Source: Rhabditoides inermis
Taxonomy: Eukaryota; Nematoda; Chromadorea; Rhabditida; Rhabditidae
Length of the DNA: 64,000 nt
Reading direction: 5' to 3'
NCBI GenBank assembly: GCA_963966185.1
Contig: CAWZYM010000412.1
Coordinates: 124,001-188,000 of the forward strand
The notes beneath the pieces were generated by a model. It saw nothing but the letters and a program-made list of their open reading frames with translations. It did not search any database and was not told the DNA's origin. Below, one piece after another: positions 14,336-24,735 of the stretch; the first letter of the stretch is position 1; each line of letters starts with the position of its first letter. The position numbers were made by a program, and so were the translations under genes.

Positions 14336-15144
14336 ACACAACCCTTCGCACATGTTTCTCTGGCGATAATGTTTGCCGTTTCTTTTTGATGGAAAACCTG
14401 AAGTTTGCATCAACAACGTGAAGGTGAAGCAATGACTAACTTCGAAGCAGGGCTGTTTTTCTTCGAGGCGAATGAACGTGACTTGGAAGGCTTCCTGAAA
14501 AAGTGTTGTTTTTGTTTTGAAAATACTGATACACCTGCTTTCAGCAATCATTTTTGTCATCTCCTATTTCACTTTCAAACGTCATGTTTGACATCAAAAT
14601 AACAACTGCCGTATTCAAAAGTCTGCGTGAGTGAGTCTCAAAATGGCTGGAGGTATCAGAAATACGAGCTCACTCAGTGTTGTTCGAAAGGTGTACACAG
14701 AAGCGATGAGTGACAATCACTGAATGTTGGTGAGCAAATAGAATACACTCGAATTGCGGTAAGGCTTTTCGAAACACTCTAGAAATGACTTCCAGTCACT
14801 TCGAAAAGCCTCGCTATCCTATGAATCCTCTGGAAACCCTTTGGAACAGCTTCCGAAGTGACTGCATTTGCACTCACCGCACAGACCGCAGCCGCGATTA
14901 GAAGTAGACAGGAGCGCATGCCAGGAGAAGATGCAGTGCTCGACTGACTGTGTTGGTGTTTTGTGTGTTGCTCGAGTGTCAGGTTGTTTGTCTGGCAGTT
15001 CGTAACGAGGCATTCCGTGGTAACCCACTCACACGTGTCCAGTGTATCGGATGGGTGTGAAACGACTATGTGACGGTGCGAATGTGCTTCTGTAAGATGT
15101 CAGCGAGTATTGAATCGTTTCCGTACTCATGAATAACGTTTACG

Positions 15145-15149
<5 letters not shown>
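14332..15149. other. Unique spacer of the palindrome
   Basis: About 820 bp between the arms with no long reading frame, no paired splice sites and no repeat beyond short hairpins. It contains a 26-codon ATG frame at about 14643, which I do not call a gene. Confidence 0.6.
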
Positions 15150-15197
<48 letters not shown>

Positions 15198-15220
15198 ACG
15201 AGAGAGAGAGAGAGCGAGAG

Positions 15221-15314
<94 letters not shown>
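15150..15314. repeat. (GA)n tract, right-arm partner of the CT tract
   Basis: GA repeat with GAGC interruptions, about 105 bp shorter than its inverted partner, showing length drift between otherwise near-identical arms. Confidence 0.97.
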
Positions 15315-15317
<3 letters not shown>

Positions 15318-16771
15318 TTCAGATTGGACAAACAGTGACAAGGTCTGCATAGGAATCATCAGTGACGGAAGCCGTTGTCATTTTCTGGGACCCCAGTGAG
15401 TGGGTGTATCAGTGAAAATCAGTCGATAGAGAAATGTTTTGCTTTTGCAAAGTGGAAATGGATGAGAACAAAACAGGAAAAAAAGTTTTTTTCGTAGATG
15501 TTTTTGTTGTTGTATGTATATGTTTTCATAATGACTTGTAGTTTAATTCTTCAATAAGCACTGTGGGGTAGATCAGAGGAAGACGGAGAGTCAGCTCGCG
15601 GCAATAGCGCACAAAACAAGAGAGTGGTTAGAGCACAGTATCCCGAGGCCCGAGCTGCGCGCGAGGTACATAGGATGACTATCGCTTTGGCTGGACACAT
15701 TAAACTAAAAAAAGCGAAAAGCGTACAGTGAAATTCGTTACGAACACTCACTGCATTATTCGTGAGGTCGTGAAGAAAGTAGGCACAAATCGAAACTACC
15801 ATAGAAACATGTTATGTCTCTTTTCGTACCATGTCTCTAAACATGTCTCTGTTCACACCATGTCTCTAAACATGTATCTATCCGTATCATGTCTCTAAAC
15901 ATGTCTCTATTTGTACCATGTCTCTGAACTCTGAACATGTCTCAACTCGTTTCTAGACCAAACGTGACGGCGACGTGTGCTGATCAATGGATCTTCATTC
16001 GATTGCCCGACAACGCCGACTGCCCGGGAGAAGAGGAGGCCATCAAACAAGTGAAGACGAGAGTCGACGGGTACAAAGCCATGTCCAGACTGTCGAAACC
16101 CGTACTGCCGAACTGAAGCGAATAAAGCGTCTTTGTTGGGATACTGAATTTTGTAGCGGAAAGCTAGGTGGGGATACTTCAAAAAAGTATGCTAGGCTCT
16201 TGCCAAAATACATATATATTCAGCTATTCTCATCGGAAAAAAAACCAACCAGAACGACACGGAAAGCGATTACTTTGATACAACACGATCTCAGTCACAG
16301 CAACACAGCACTCAATAAATCAATACAACCACGTCATCAGTACATCACAAGAACATCAGAACAGCATCACTCACACACAACCTTCTTTCACTACCACAAC
16401 AACAACACGGGAAGAACTATCCTGGAAAACACGTGGGCGGCTACCATACTCTCCAATATCATTGTGTCATACTTTTACTAAAATATGGTCAATGGGGCGC
16501 GGTTTGGCCAAACGCAACGTATGTAGTGCCACAGTGTTTCCCCAATACTAAAGTACTACTGAAACTAACGAGCACTACTTTGGAACTACTGATAACTCGC
16601 CCTTCGTTAGTACTGCCATAGTAGTAGCGTTATTAGTACTACTGTATACTACATTGTGAATCGGCATTTTTGTGTTTGCTTACTTCAATCACATGTTGCG
16701 TCGTTTAACGTACGCATCTGAGGTTCATCGGATCGGAAAAAGGCTCGGAGGTACACTGCAACCCGGGCGCC
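15290..16771. repeat. Right arm of the 4.2-kb palindrome
   Basis: Inverted copy of 12604-14085. The outer end is gcaacccgggcgcc. No matching target duplication is visible outside the arms. Confidence 0.95.
15957..16116 (+). CDS. Candidate terminal exon, Cys/DQWI-EEEA family (right-arm copy)
   Basis: Inverted duplicate of the exon at 13259-13418: acceptor ttctag, incoming phase 2, 53 codons including the stop, with DQWIFIRL and CPGEEEA. See the left-arm copy for interpretation. Confidence 0.5.
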
Positions 16772-17880
16772 CGACAGAAGAATGTTGATACAAGAATATT
16801 CAATTGCCTCTTTCTACAATAAATATGTAATTTGATATGCGTTCTTTTGTTTAGTGAATGTATGCAAATGCAACATCGAATGAATGTACGTATGAAACGT
16901 TCAGAATAACAGATTGAGCTCATGTCAATTATCGAACATGATGACTATGGCAGTGCTAGCGTTGTACTATAGAACAACAAGGAAGGTACTATAGCAGTAC
17001 TAATGGCCAAATTTTAGGACTGACAAAGGCGGTACTATGATAGTACTGAAAAACATAGCTACTATGGCAGTACTTTGACGTGCACGATGTTTTGACAATA
17101 AAATCTCACAGGGACGATTTGTCATTCAGTTCAGTGTCTATGTGCAGTCTTTGCTGACAACAGCATGTGGCACTGCTAGTGTTGTGGCAGTTGTGGCAGT
17201 ATGGTACTGTGATGGGTTCGCTGTAGTATCACAAACGTCGTGAAACACACTTCGTTGCGTGATTTGTGTGGTCGTTTTGAAAAAGTTTCATTTGTTATTC
17301 AAAACGTTTTCTGCGAATCGCTTCACATTTGCAATGTGTTTGTAACATACTCGCGTCAAACGACCACGTTACAAACACAGAATTGGAAATGTTTTATTTG
17401 ATCACTCGACAAACTGTTCAGTTTTGCCATCAAATCAAAACTATAGTCGCCGCCTGGTGGATAGTTTCTGTTATTGCCAGCCGGGGTCAGTTGTCGAAAC
17501 TCAGTTTCGAGCGAGAGAGGCCAGACAGCGCGGGCAAATGTTCGAGTGTCGCGCGGCCTCTTTGATTCGCAAGCCGGCTTCTTTGATCAATATTATCGTT
17601 TGAAAGCGCGCGCTTGCTCACGACTAGAAGGTAGATCGAATGCGACTCGAGGGTAGATCGATTTTCTACCGTAATCTGGCGAACTATCTCCCAGAATAAT
17701 ATTATACGCGCTTGTTGATTATAAATCATACAAGTCACTTTATCCACAAACATTTTATAACATCTATTCAGATACAGTTTTTCACCTCGAAATGAAAAAA
17801 ACAACGTTTTACTTCGTACCATCGGATATGTTAATCAAAAGTCATTTACATACAAAATAGCGTTAAAATGCCACACTTTT
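16772..17880. other. Intergenic, degenerate tactatggcagtact repeats
   Basis: Holds scattered copies of a short motif like actatggcagtactaa (about 16940-17080; also at 11440, 12760 and 16610). No gene seen. A GA microsatellite follows at 17912-17947. Confidence 0.6.
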
Positions 17881-17907
17881 GTGAGTCAATCGGATCATTT
17901 TATCAGC

Positions 17908-17948
<41 letters not shown>

Positions 17949-17960
17949 GAAACGAGGCTG

Positions 17961-18087
17961 CTACACAGTCTGTCTCTTGAAGTGCTCCATCCGCATGGCG
18001 ACCTCTGTCAGTGCCTCCTCTTCGCTCGGACACGGATCAGCCAGAAACAGCAGAATCCACTGGTCCACACATATTCCCGGAGCGAGT
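17961..18087 (-). CDS. Candidate terminal exon of a host Cys-containing gene
   Basis: Acceptor attgcag precedes a 127-bp exon with incoming phase 2 and a TAG stop. The peptide holds CVDQWILLFLADPCP then SEEEAL. It parallels the palindrome exons (CADQWI..., CPGEEEA) at the same phase while being well diverged in DNA, so the protein motif is what is conserved. The exon at 19300-19367 ends in the matching phase 2 and could be its direct upstream partner. Function unknown. Confidence 0.55.
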
Positions 18088-18407
18088 CTGCAATCAAACA
18101 CTGCCATCTTTCACTGTCGCTATTCCGCTATTGATCTTTTGAACATGATTGTGTCTAGTTCAAAGGCGTTTCACGAAAAGCCTCTTACCTCATGAGACTT
18201 ATTCCACAAGATTAGCCGTTTTGGAAATGAATACTTTGTATATGAGGCGGTTGTTTACTGACTTATCTTTGACACACAGTTATATTTACGGTTACATTTA
18301 CGTGAATCCTATTCCTTTATTGCTCTTATCGAATAGTGGACGTCTGGGAACAAACCGCGGACATGGTCTGAAACTTGTGAGCAGTGCACGCACCCACCTA
18401 TCATAAT

Positions 18408-18846
18408 CTTCTTTCCTCTTCCGAGTACACAATTTATGGAATAAGCTGCCTAGTCACATTGTCCTTGTGTCAGACAAAAGCGCATTCAAAGTCGGTGTCA
18501 CCAAGTTTATAAAGTCTCAAATAAATCAACTGAACATTGTAGATCCAACTAGAATATAGTCATAAACGTGCTCTTGCTATCATTTGTAGAGTGGAGGGGG
18601 GAGTGACTCAGTGGGAGGATCTATCCCACCGGCCGCGAGCCCCATCCTGGTAAGTGGTATGAAAGGTTTCCTACCCCCGCATACGCTGCTCTAATCAATA
18701 GTGTCTGGGGGCAGAAAATCCCTTGGTCTGTCTGCGCATCGTCTGGGCAAGGATCGAGTAGCCTCAGAACCCTGTCGAAACTCCTCTTAGTTCTGTACCG
18801 CGCATTTCAACCATATTGTATCGCTACCATAACTATGTATGAATAA

Positions 18847-18860
<14 letters not shown>
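18408..18860 (+). mobile_element. 3' fragment of a Jockey/CR1-like non-LTR retrotransposon
   Basis: In the + frame ending at 18560 the peptide reads LWNKLPSHIV...SAFKVGV, the usual LWN-LP / F-K extreme C-terminus of such ORF2 proteins. A roughly 290-bp 3' UTR and a gaataaagatata tail running into (TA)n follow. Everything upstream of the C-terminus is lost. Confidence 0.8.

Positions 18861-18907
<47 letters not shown>
18848..18907. repeat. (TA)n microsatellite tail
   Basis: About 60 bp of TA directly after the retrotransposon 3' end. Confidence 0.95.
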
Positions 18908-18909
<2 letters not shown>

Positions 18910-18995
18910 ACGACAAGATCATTGAACTTGACGTGATGCTAGAGACTTTTTTCTGTTGGTAGAATCGATGGACTGCTTGTGAGCAGCTAGCGCCT

Positions 18996-19063
18996 TGTAC
19001 TCGAGAGCCTTAGGTGTTTATCAGCCTGATCAGGCTGATAAACACCTAAGGCTCTCGAGTACA
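18996..19063. repeat. 68-bp perfect palindrome, no spacer
   Basis: Each arm is 34 bp and perfectly complementary, centred on gcctga|tcaggc between 19029 and 19030. The outer part is gtactcgagagccttagg. An extruded cruciform or transcript hairpin would have no loop. Confidence 0.97.
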
Positions 19064-19299
19064 TGTACATACAATGGTACAATGATGGGTTATCTGGAAG
19101 CACACAAACAATCCTACAGTTGGAGTATTGGGGCTCTTTGGCTGGAACAGTGCGGCGCGAGTCCTGACTGTTCATGGTAGATGGGCGTGAACATCACGAA
19201 GTTACCAGTTCCGGGTGCCTTAGGTCAGTCCCCTTATTGGCTAGGCCGACGGTTGTTTAACTTGAATCTGTTGACAAACAAACTTTCAATCCCACTGAC

Positions 19300-19367
19300 C
19301 GAGTGCCGAGGAACTTGCAGTTGCTATCGTCGGAGATGATTCCAACGCACTCTGTGCCATTCCTGTG
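19300..19367 (-). CDS. Candidate internal exon of a host Cys-containing gene
   Basis: Between acceptor ttggcag and donor CG|GTCAGT lies a 68-bp open exon encoding NGTECVGIISDDSNCKFLGT. It ends in phase 2, matching the terminal exon at 18087-17961. It resembles NGEQQCLEVI in the exon at 20222-20330. A nearby frame around 19090-19175 (NCRIVCVLPDN) may be another exon of the family but lacks clear splice sites. Confidence 0.45.
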
Positions 19368-19369
19368 CT

Positions 19370-20220
19370 GCCAATCTTAAAGGTAGTGTACACTCTGAGA
19401 TTCGAATGATATAATAATGAACTTTGTTTGTAAATAGATTCATGGTTCACTAAGAATGTCTGTTTCACAGATATTTGTTTCAAAAATTATGTTTTAGAGT
19501 GTTTTGAATAAAATCATCAAAGATTAAATAGTACATTTCGTCCTAATGATATAAAGTTACGGCTTTAAGTGCGTTCTGTTTAATTCATTTTCGTAAGTTA
19601 ATTTGACGTTTTCTTTAAAGGATTTATCCGGACAATGTTTTTCTCTGATCTTCAGGATGGGTTCGTTCTCGTTTTCTTCAATGAAAACGAATTTTGAAAC
19701 TCTGTTAGCGCAGAAAGTTTGGTAAAATTGAAAACAATTTTCCCACCCTTGTACAATTTCCGAGAAAAAAAGTTTCATTGACGAGAACAACAACGACCCC
19801 AACCTGAAGATCAGGCAAGATTACAGGATAAACCCTAACTAACAAAATCATAACGTATAAACGAGATAATGAAGTTGGTGGTTGCAAAAGAAAGGGTTAA
19901 CATCTCACACAACGGGCCGATGTGAAATCGATTAAGGTGACAGTAGGCCAAAGGAGATGTGATATTAATTTGTCAGTCATCGAATAGTGTAGTGATACGT
20001 TTCCAGAATAAACGCTGAACATTTTCATCGTGAGAATGTTGTATAATATATTCAGCAACTTGCTTCTACGAAAACACGGACATTTCACTTGTTTCATTTC
20101 ATCACTTCTACATAGTTCCCTCCTACGTAGTTTCCTAGCTTTTTCTCCTACACAGTCGACTAGTGTTCTTTTGCCAGTCGCCTATCCAGTCAATATAGGA
20201 AAACACAATGATGCCTCACT
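19370..20220. other. Probable intron or intergenic sequence
   Basis: AT-rich with no supported coding, repeat or RNA feature. Confidence 0.5.
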
Positions 20221-20221
20221 C

Positions 20222-20330
20222 GAGCAGCCGGCGGCGCATTGATGTCGGTCGAACTGCTCCTTCTCGTCGTTCGACTGGATCACCTCCAGACACTGCTGCT
20301 CGCCGTTCAGACGGATGAATGTCGTGCGCT
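20222..20330 (-). CDS. Candidate internal exon, FIRLNGE/Cys type
   Basis: Acceptor gtcgttgcag and donor TCGA|GTGAGG enclose an open exon of about 110 bp with RTTFIRLNGEQQCLEVI and a CAAGC motif near its end. FIRL matches WIFIRL of the palindrome exon and NGxxC matches the 19300 exon, suggesting one exon family. Function unknown. Confidence 0.45.
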
Positions 20331-20383
20331 GCAACGACATGTCGAGTCTTGAAAACTCCATTTCATTCCGTCACGTTCTGTGC

Positions 20384-20512
20384 TGTAATGTCTTCCTACC
20401 ACTATGGCAGAAGGAATTATGAAATAGAAAAGCATTGGCGGGGAGAGGCGCCTACCAAGAATGAACATGTTCACGTCTTCTTTCTACTTGAAACCGGTGG
20501 TCGGCGGGAGCG
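20384..20512 (+). repeat. Copy 1 of a ~130-bp direct repeat with an open ATG frame
   Basis: tgctgtaatgtcttcctacc onward aligns to 21391-21519. From ATG (MSSYHYGRRNYEIEKH) the frame stays open through LLETG. Differences from copy 2 change many residues, so coding is uncertain. Confidence 0.7.
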
Positions 20513-21390
20513 TTGTGAGTTGTCGTCAAACTTTTAACTGCTGCTGAGCAAAAGATCCTCAAATCAAAAGATGCTCAGATTTGATGTTGCCTTCGGTCTC
20601 TTCAAAACTTTGCCGAATGCCTTCGGAACACATTTAAAGAAGAACTCCGGGGAAAATAGGAATGCCGGTCAATTGTGGCATAATGATACTTAGGAACACG
20701 ATTCTGGCAATGAAAATTCTGAGAGGCTTCAAAAAGTTACGTTTTTGAATTATTTATTACGATTCCTTTGTCCAAATAGCCTAATTGGACGAGGGCGGAG
20801 CCTCACTCCGCTGCCCACCGCTGCCGTACTCGCGGTTTCCCGCCAAAATCTGGTTCCGGGCGCGCTAATGTTTTGGGCCTGTGACTCTTTTCCCGAAGTT
20901 CTTCTTTAACTGCGGTTCGAGTCGCTGCGAGAACACTTTCCAACTGCCTTCTTCGGAACACTGCCGAATCTTGCCGAACACTATCTCTTCTAGCTATCTA
21001 TCGTCTAGCTATTCCATCGAAACACCTGGGAACCGCACGAAAAATCTGAGAGACTGACTGCGCCGACGGTGCGTTCTGGGCGGAATGCTGGGTTCTGATC
21101 ATCTCTCGTTTCGCAACTTCTGCTGACTGATAAATCTCGCAATGTTATCAAAACACAACTGTTAGTATTCACGCGTTTTTTGGCGTGTCAGCTGTGAAAT
21201 TCGAAATTTTATTCTCATAGTCAACCAACCTTTGCTCCGGTAGTAGCCGCAGCGGTGTTGATAGCCTAGAAACCAGTGAGTTTGTCAGCTGATTGTAAGA
21301 CAGTGTGTGAAAGAGTGTTTACGACTCTAATGCTCTAATGTAGCGGTGTTTAAAACCAGGAAAAAGTGATTTGAACAGCTAAAGAGAAGT
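20513..21390. other. Intergenic, nothing recognised
   Basis: No gene-like exon or structured repeat beyond short gccgaa-rich stretches. Confidence 0.5.
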
Positions 21391-21519
21391 GCTGTAATGT
21401 CTACCTACCACAATGGCAAAAGGAATCATGAAATAGAAGAGCATTCGAGGGGTGAGGCGACTAACAAGACTGAGCATGTTCACCCCTTCTTTGTACTTGA
21501 AACCAGCTGCCATGGTGAC
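21391..21519 (+). repeat. Copy 2 of the ~130-bp direct repeat
   Basis: Open from ATG (MSTYHNGKRNHEIEEH) to VLETS; partner of 20384-20512 about 1 kb upstream. Confidence 0.7.
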
Positions 21520-21694
21520 TCTAACGTGGCCTAGCAGAAGTCACGTTCTGTTAAATGTGTAAAGTCAACATTTCACACACACACTTCGTAATCACTGCTT
21601 TTGGCACATCTATATGATGTATAGAAAATGGCAAACCGAGTGATCCGGGCGCGTTGCTAGCGTGACGTTTCTGCGTCTCTGTAAGGGTCGGCGA

Positions 21695-21787
21695 GTGAGA
21701 GAGTGAGAGAGAGAGAAAAAGAGAGAGAGAGAGAGAGAATGAAAGAGAAAGAGAGAAAGAGAGAAAGAGAGAGAGAGAGAAAGAGGA

Positions 21788-21826
<39 letters not shown>

Positions 21827-21850
21827 GAAAGAAAGAGAAAGAGAGAGATT
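21695..21850. repeat. (GA)n-rich tract
   Basis: Interrupted GAGA/GAAA microsatellite shortly upstream of the Polinton. Confidence 0.95.
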
Positions 21851-21907
21851 GGTCGATCGGAGTGTGTCACACAGTAACCCGACATCACAGTCAACAGGTT
21901 CACACAC

Positions 21908-21910
<3 letters not shown>

Positions 21911-21954
<44 letters not shown>
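21911..21954. repeat. (TA)n microsatellite
   Basis: About 44 bp of TA, 37 bp left of the Polinton target duplication. Confidence 0.95.
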
Positions 21955-21957
<3 letters not shown>

Positions 21958-21990
21958 ACATGTTACCGCGCGTCGGTTCTGAGACGAGTT

Positions 21991-21996
21991 GATATA
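21991..21996. other. Target-site duplication, left (gatata)
   Basis: gatata directly before the left terminus and again directly after the right terminus (44456-44461). A 6-bp duplication is diagnostic of Polinton integration. Confidence 0.93.
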
Positions 21997-22858
21997 AGTA
22001 GTAATGGTGAGCTGTTTGGGACAATTTGACCTACTGACCCCGTTCACGGGTCACTGATTTTCTATTCAATTTTCAAATTTAATTAGTCTAAAGGTCACCG
22101 AGGTCACCGAGGTCACCCCAGAGGTCATGGGGCGATGGGACAATTTGACCTACTAACCCCTTTCACGGTTCACTGATTTTCTATTCAATTTTCAAATTTA
22201 ATTAGTCTAAAGGTCACCGAGGTCACCGAGGTCACCCCAGAGGTCATGGGGCGATGGGACAATTTGACCTACTGACCCCGTTCACGGGTCACTGATTTTC
22301 TATTCAATTTTCAAATTTAATTAGTCTAAAGGTCACCGAGGTCACCGAGGTCACCCCACCAGAGGTCACGGGGCGATGGGACAAGATGACCTAGTGACCT
22401 AGGTTACGGTTCACTGATTTTTCTATTCATGATTTTGAATTTAATTAGTAGAGGTTACAGAGGTCAACTGGCGGGAGTCCCTGAGTGCGCGAATCCGAGT
22501 GCGCTAAACAGGTGCGCACGTGTTGCGCAGTAATCCGCTAATGAGTGCGCGAGATATGCACGCACACGCTCTAATTGTGCTCGCGGGTTGAAAGCGGATC
22601 CTCAAAAGTTTATGAAATGAGCCGCCATGTTCTCCCCCTCTCTCCTTCTCCTCTGTCCTTCTCTCTTTCTGTATCCGACCGCCACAGGCTTACTCCACTC
22701 AATGCAAAGTGCTAATCAGTTTTATGTGTGATCAGCACAAAAGTTTGTTTCACAAATGGGTAGCCCTGAAGAGGGCTGTTGGGTTCAGTAAGCTCTAAAG
22801 AGAGCTGTTGGGTTCAAGTGGTGTTGAAGGGAGCTTATGAAGTGAAGTTGATCGGCGT
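21997..22858. repeat. Polinton left terminal inverted repeat
   Basis: Matches the reverse complement of 43717-44455 with indels. Ends agree as agtagta.tg....gct...tgggac; the inner edge is gaagtgaagttgatcggcgt. The left copy contains tandem units of about 119 bp starting at 22018, 22137, 22256 and 22378, which make it longer. Confidence 0.9.
22085..22370. promoter_or_regulatory. Arrays of AGGTCA nuclear-receptor half-sites in the TIR
   Basis: Each 119-bp unit has AGGTCA-ccg-AGGTCA-ccg direct repeats (3-bp spacing, DR3 geometry), then another AGGTCA, with TGACCTACTGACC nearby. The right TIR has a comparable density (about 44330-44425). AGGTCA is the known core half-site of nuclear hormone receptors; regulatory use here is inference. 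Confidence 0.45.
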
Positions 22859-23656
22859 AATTACTGCAGACGGCACGAACACGGTGTGAAACGTTGATCG
22901 CAGATCCGAAACTGCAAATACATCTTTAAATAAAATAGCACACATGGCCTCAGACATACTTACCTTTACGACCGGAAAGGGCGAGCGAGGAGAGTGTGAA
23001 TCAGAGAGAGCGAAGCGAACGATGTATTCACACGATCCGAAAGAGCCAACCCCATAATGCGATCATTGCGTTTCAATCAAAAGTTTATCCCAGCCAGAAA
23101 AGCAAATCATTAAAAGGGTAATAGAATCCTTCTATTCGAACAGATACGCTATCCAGTGAGATATGCAGGTTTGGGTGGTTATTACTGCCCATCAGACTAT
23201 CCATAGAAGTAGTGCTTTGAATCGGACCCAGCAACGAGTCTAAATGTCTACCAGTTATTCTATTAATCTAACTATTCTCTACTACCTGTTCTATTCGTGC
23301 TCTGATACATGTCTATCTGTCTCAGCTGCAGCACCTTTGCCAGCGAGGAACGAGCTTCTACAGGAAACTCACTAACTGCGACAAGAGGCATGCTATAAAT
23401 GAGACAGACAAATTAAATAAGTAAATAGAGCAAGACGACCGCGCGCCAAATACAGTAGGTGGTGAATGATTTGAATTTTTGAATCCCGGGAGGCGTGACC
23501 TCGGTGACCTCGGTCGGCGGGCCCGCTAATTAGTGCCAGGTGGTCCGCCTAAACAAAAGCGTGCCGGTGACCCCAACGGAGGGGAGGGGTCACCGCCTAG
23601 AGTACATAAGGTAGCCGGCCGCCTGGTCTGACACTGTCGCTCTGCTCCTGCCTATT
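22859..23656. other. Spacer between left TIR and first gene
   Basis: No long frame. It holds an 8-bp perfect hairpin (22994-23001 with 23026-23033), a sequence reading GGTAAGTAT on the minus strand at about 22956-22964, and two more TGACC(T)CGG motifs near 23497. Confidence 0.6.
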
Positions 23657-23824
23657 ATGTGCCCCGCTCTCGACAATGTGGATGGATCCGAGACTGTTGA
23701 GTATTATGACGCTGATCGCATGCTCCGCCCCTCATCCCCCGCCGTATCTACCCAGACGCCCCCGGGCCGTCCAACCTTTCCTAAGCGTAGGCTACTCAGG
23801 GTGGGTTGTAGAGAGAGAGAGAGA

Positions 23825-23868
<44 letters not shown>

Positions 23869-24109
23869 GAGAGTGAGAATGGTTCATTTATAGACAGCCG
23901 CCGATGGTCCTCCGCCCAAGAGCTTCGCCTCCTGGAAGAACATTCTTTCCATCGGCTGTCTTCACGTCTTCTACGCGTGCGGCAAATGCCGCTCGGAGAG
24001 TGCAGCTACAACCCCCAAGATCAAGCGCGACGAGAACGGTAAGGTGGTGATCCCCTTGGTTATGTGTGAGTCGTGTGTGAACAATACTCTGCATCTCCGT
24101 TTTGACTGA
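23657..24109 (+). CDS. Spliced zinc-ribbon-like Polinton protein
   Basis: Two exons, 23657-23800 and 23894-24109, both in phase 0, joined across a GA-microsatellite intron (donor AGG|GTGGGT, acceptor tttatag). The product is 119 aa. The N-terminus is acidic and Pro-rich (SSPAVSTQTPPG). The second exon carries CGKC and, 29 residues later, CESC, a two-pair Cys layout expected to bind zinc, and ends LHLRFD. I do not recognise the family. As the first gene after the left TIR it could be regulatory or nucleic-acid binding (inference). Alternative donors in the exon 1 end region were less consistent in phase. Confidence 0.7.
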
Positions 24110-24411
24110 TCCCCCTTCTCTCTATCCCCTCTATAAGTGCGCATATAAACTTCTTTTCTCCCTCCCTCTCTCTCTCTCACTCCCTCTCCCCCTTATAAGT
24201 GCGCATATACGCTTTCTATCTCCCTATCTTTTTCTCTCATTCTCTTTTTATGCACATGCTTTTCATATCTCTCATCTATCTCTCTCCCCTTTTATCGTTA
24301 ATCGTAATCATGTTCGCGCTTTGTTTATGATCTGTGTTCGCGTTTATTTGATGTTTCTGTCTCCTCCCATTTCTCTCGATAAAATTATTTTTGCGCAAGT
24401 GTCTTTCCATC

Positions 24412-24735
24412 ATGTCATATGCTACTAGTGTGTTCAACATGAGCGGTCGTATAAGGCGTCATATCAATTTTCTACGAAGTGCTATGAGTGACACTACGGT
24501 GTTGAATACAGCAAATACTGGGCAATTGGGTATACTAATTGAAATCATTTATAACATACTTGGAAATAGGATGCGACTTAATGGCAAACATAAGAATATT
24601 CTTTTAAAACATGTTGAGGTATTGAAGTTGTTAGCAAAAATTAGAACGGCTAATAAGGCACGTAGTGAACTGGGTAGGGTAGGCAACGTGGTGGTACCTG
24701 TGCTAGTGGCGGCGGCGTTGGAGGCGATTCGCTAG
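24412..24735 (+). CDS. Small basic Polinton protein (107 aa)
   Basis: Begins at ATG 24412; a second Met lies at residue 10. The body is helical and basic with the pattern IIYNILGNRMRLNGKHKNIL, followed by a hydrophobic VVVPVLVAAALEAI C-terminus. This matches the layout of small proteins (helical basic body, then an apolar tail) I associate with Polinton and related insect sequences, but I cannot name it with certainty. Its last 33 bp overlap tail-to-tail with the membrane-protein gene on the other strand. Role unknown; a virion core or accessory protein is possible. Confidence 0.65.
   Translation: MSYATSVFNMSGRIRRHINFLRSAMSDTTVLNTANTGQLGILIEIIYNILGNRMRLNGKHKNILLKHVEVLKLLAKIRTANKARSELGRVGNVVVPVLVAAALEAIR

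Noticed and set aside
14016..14369. Ser-Leu or Glu-Arg repeat proteins
   Set aside because: Translations of CT/GA microsatellites.
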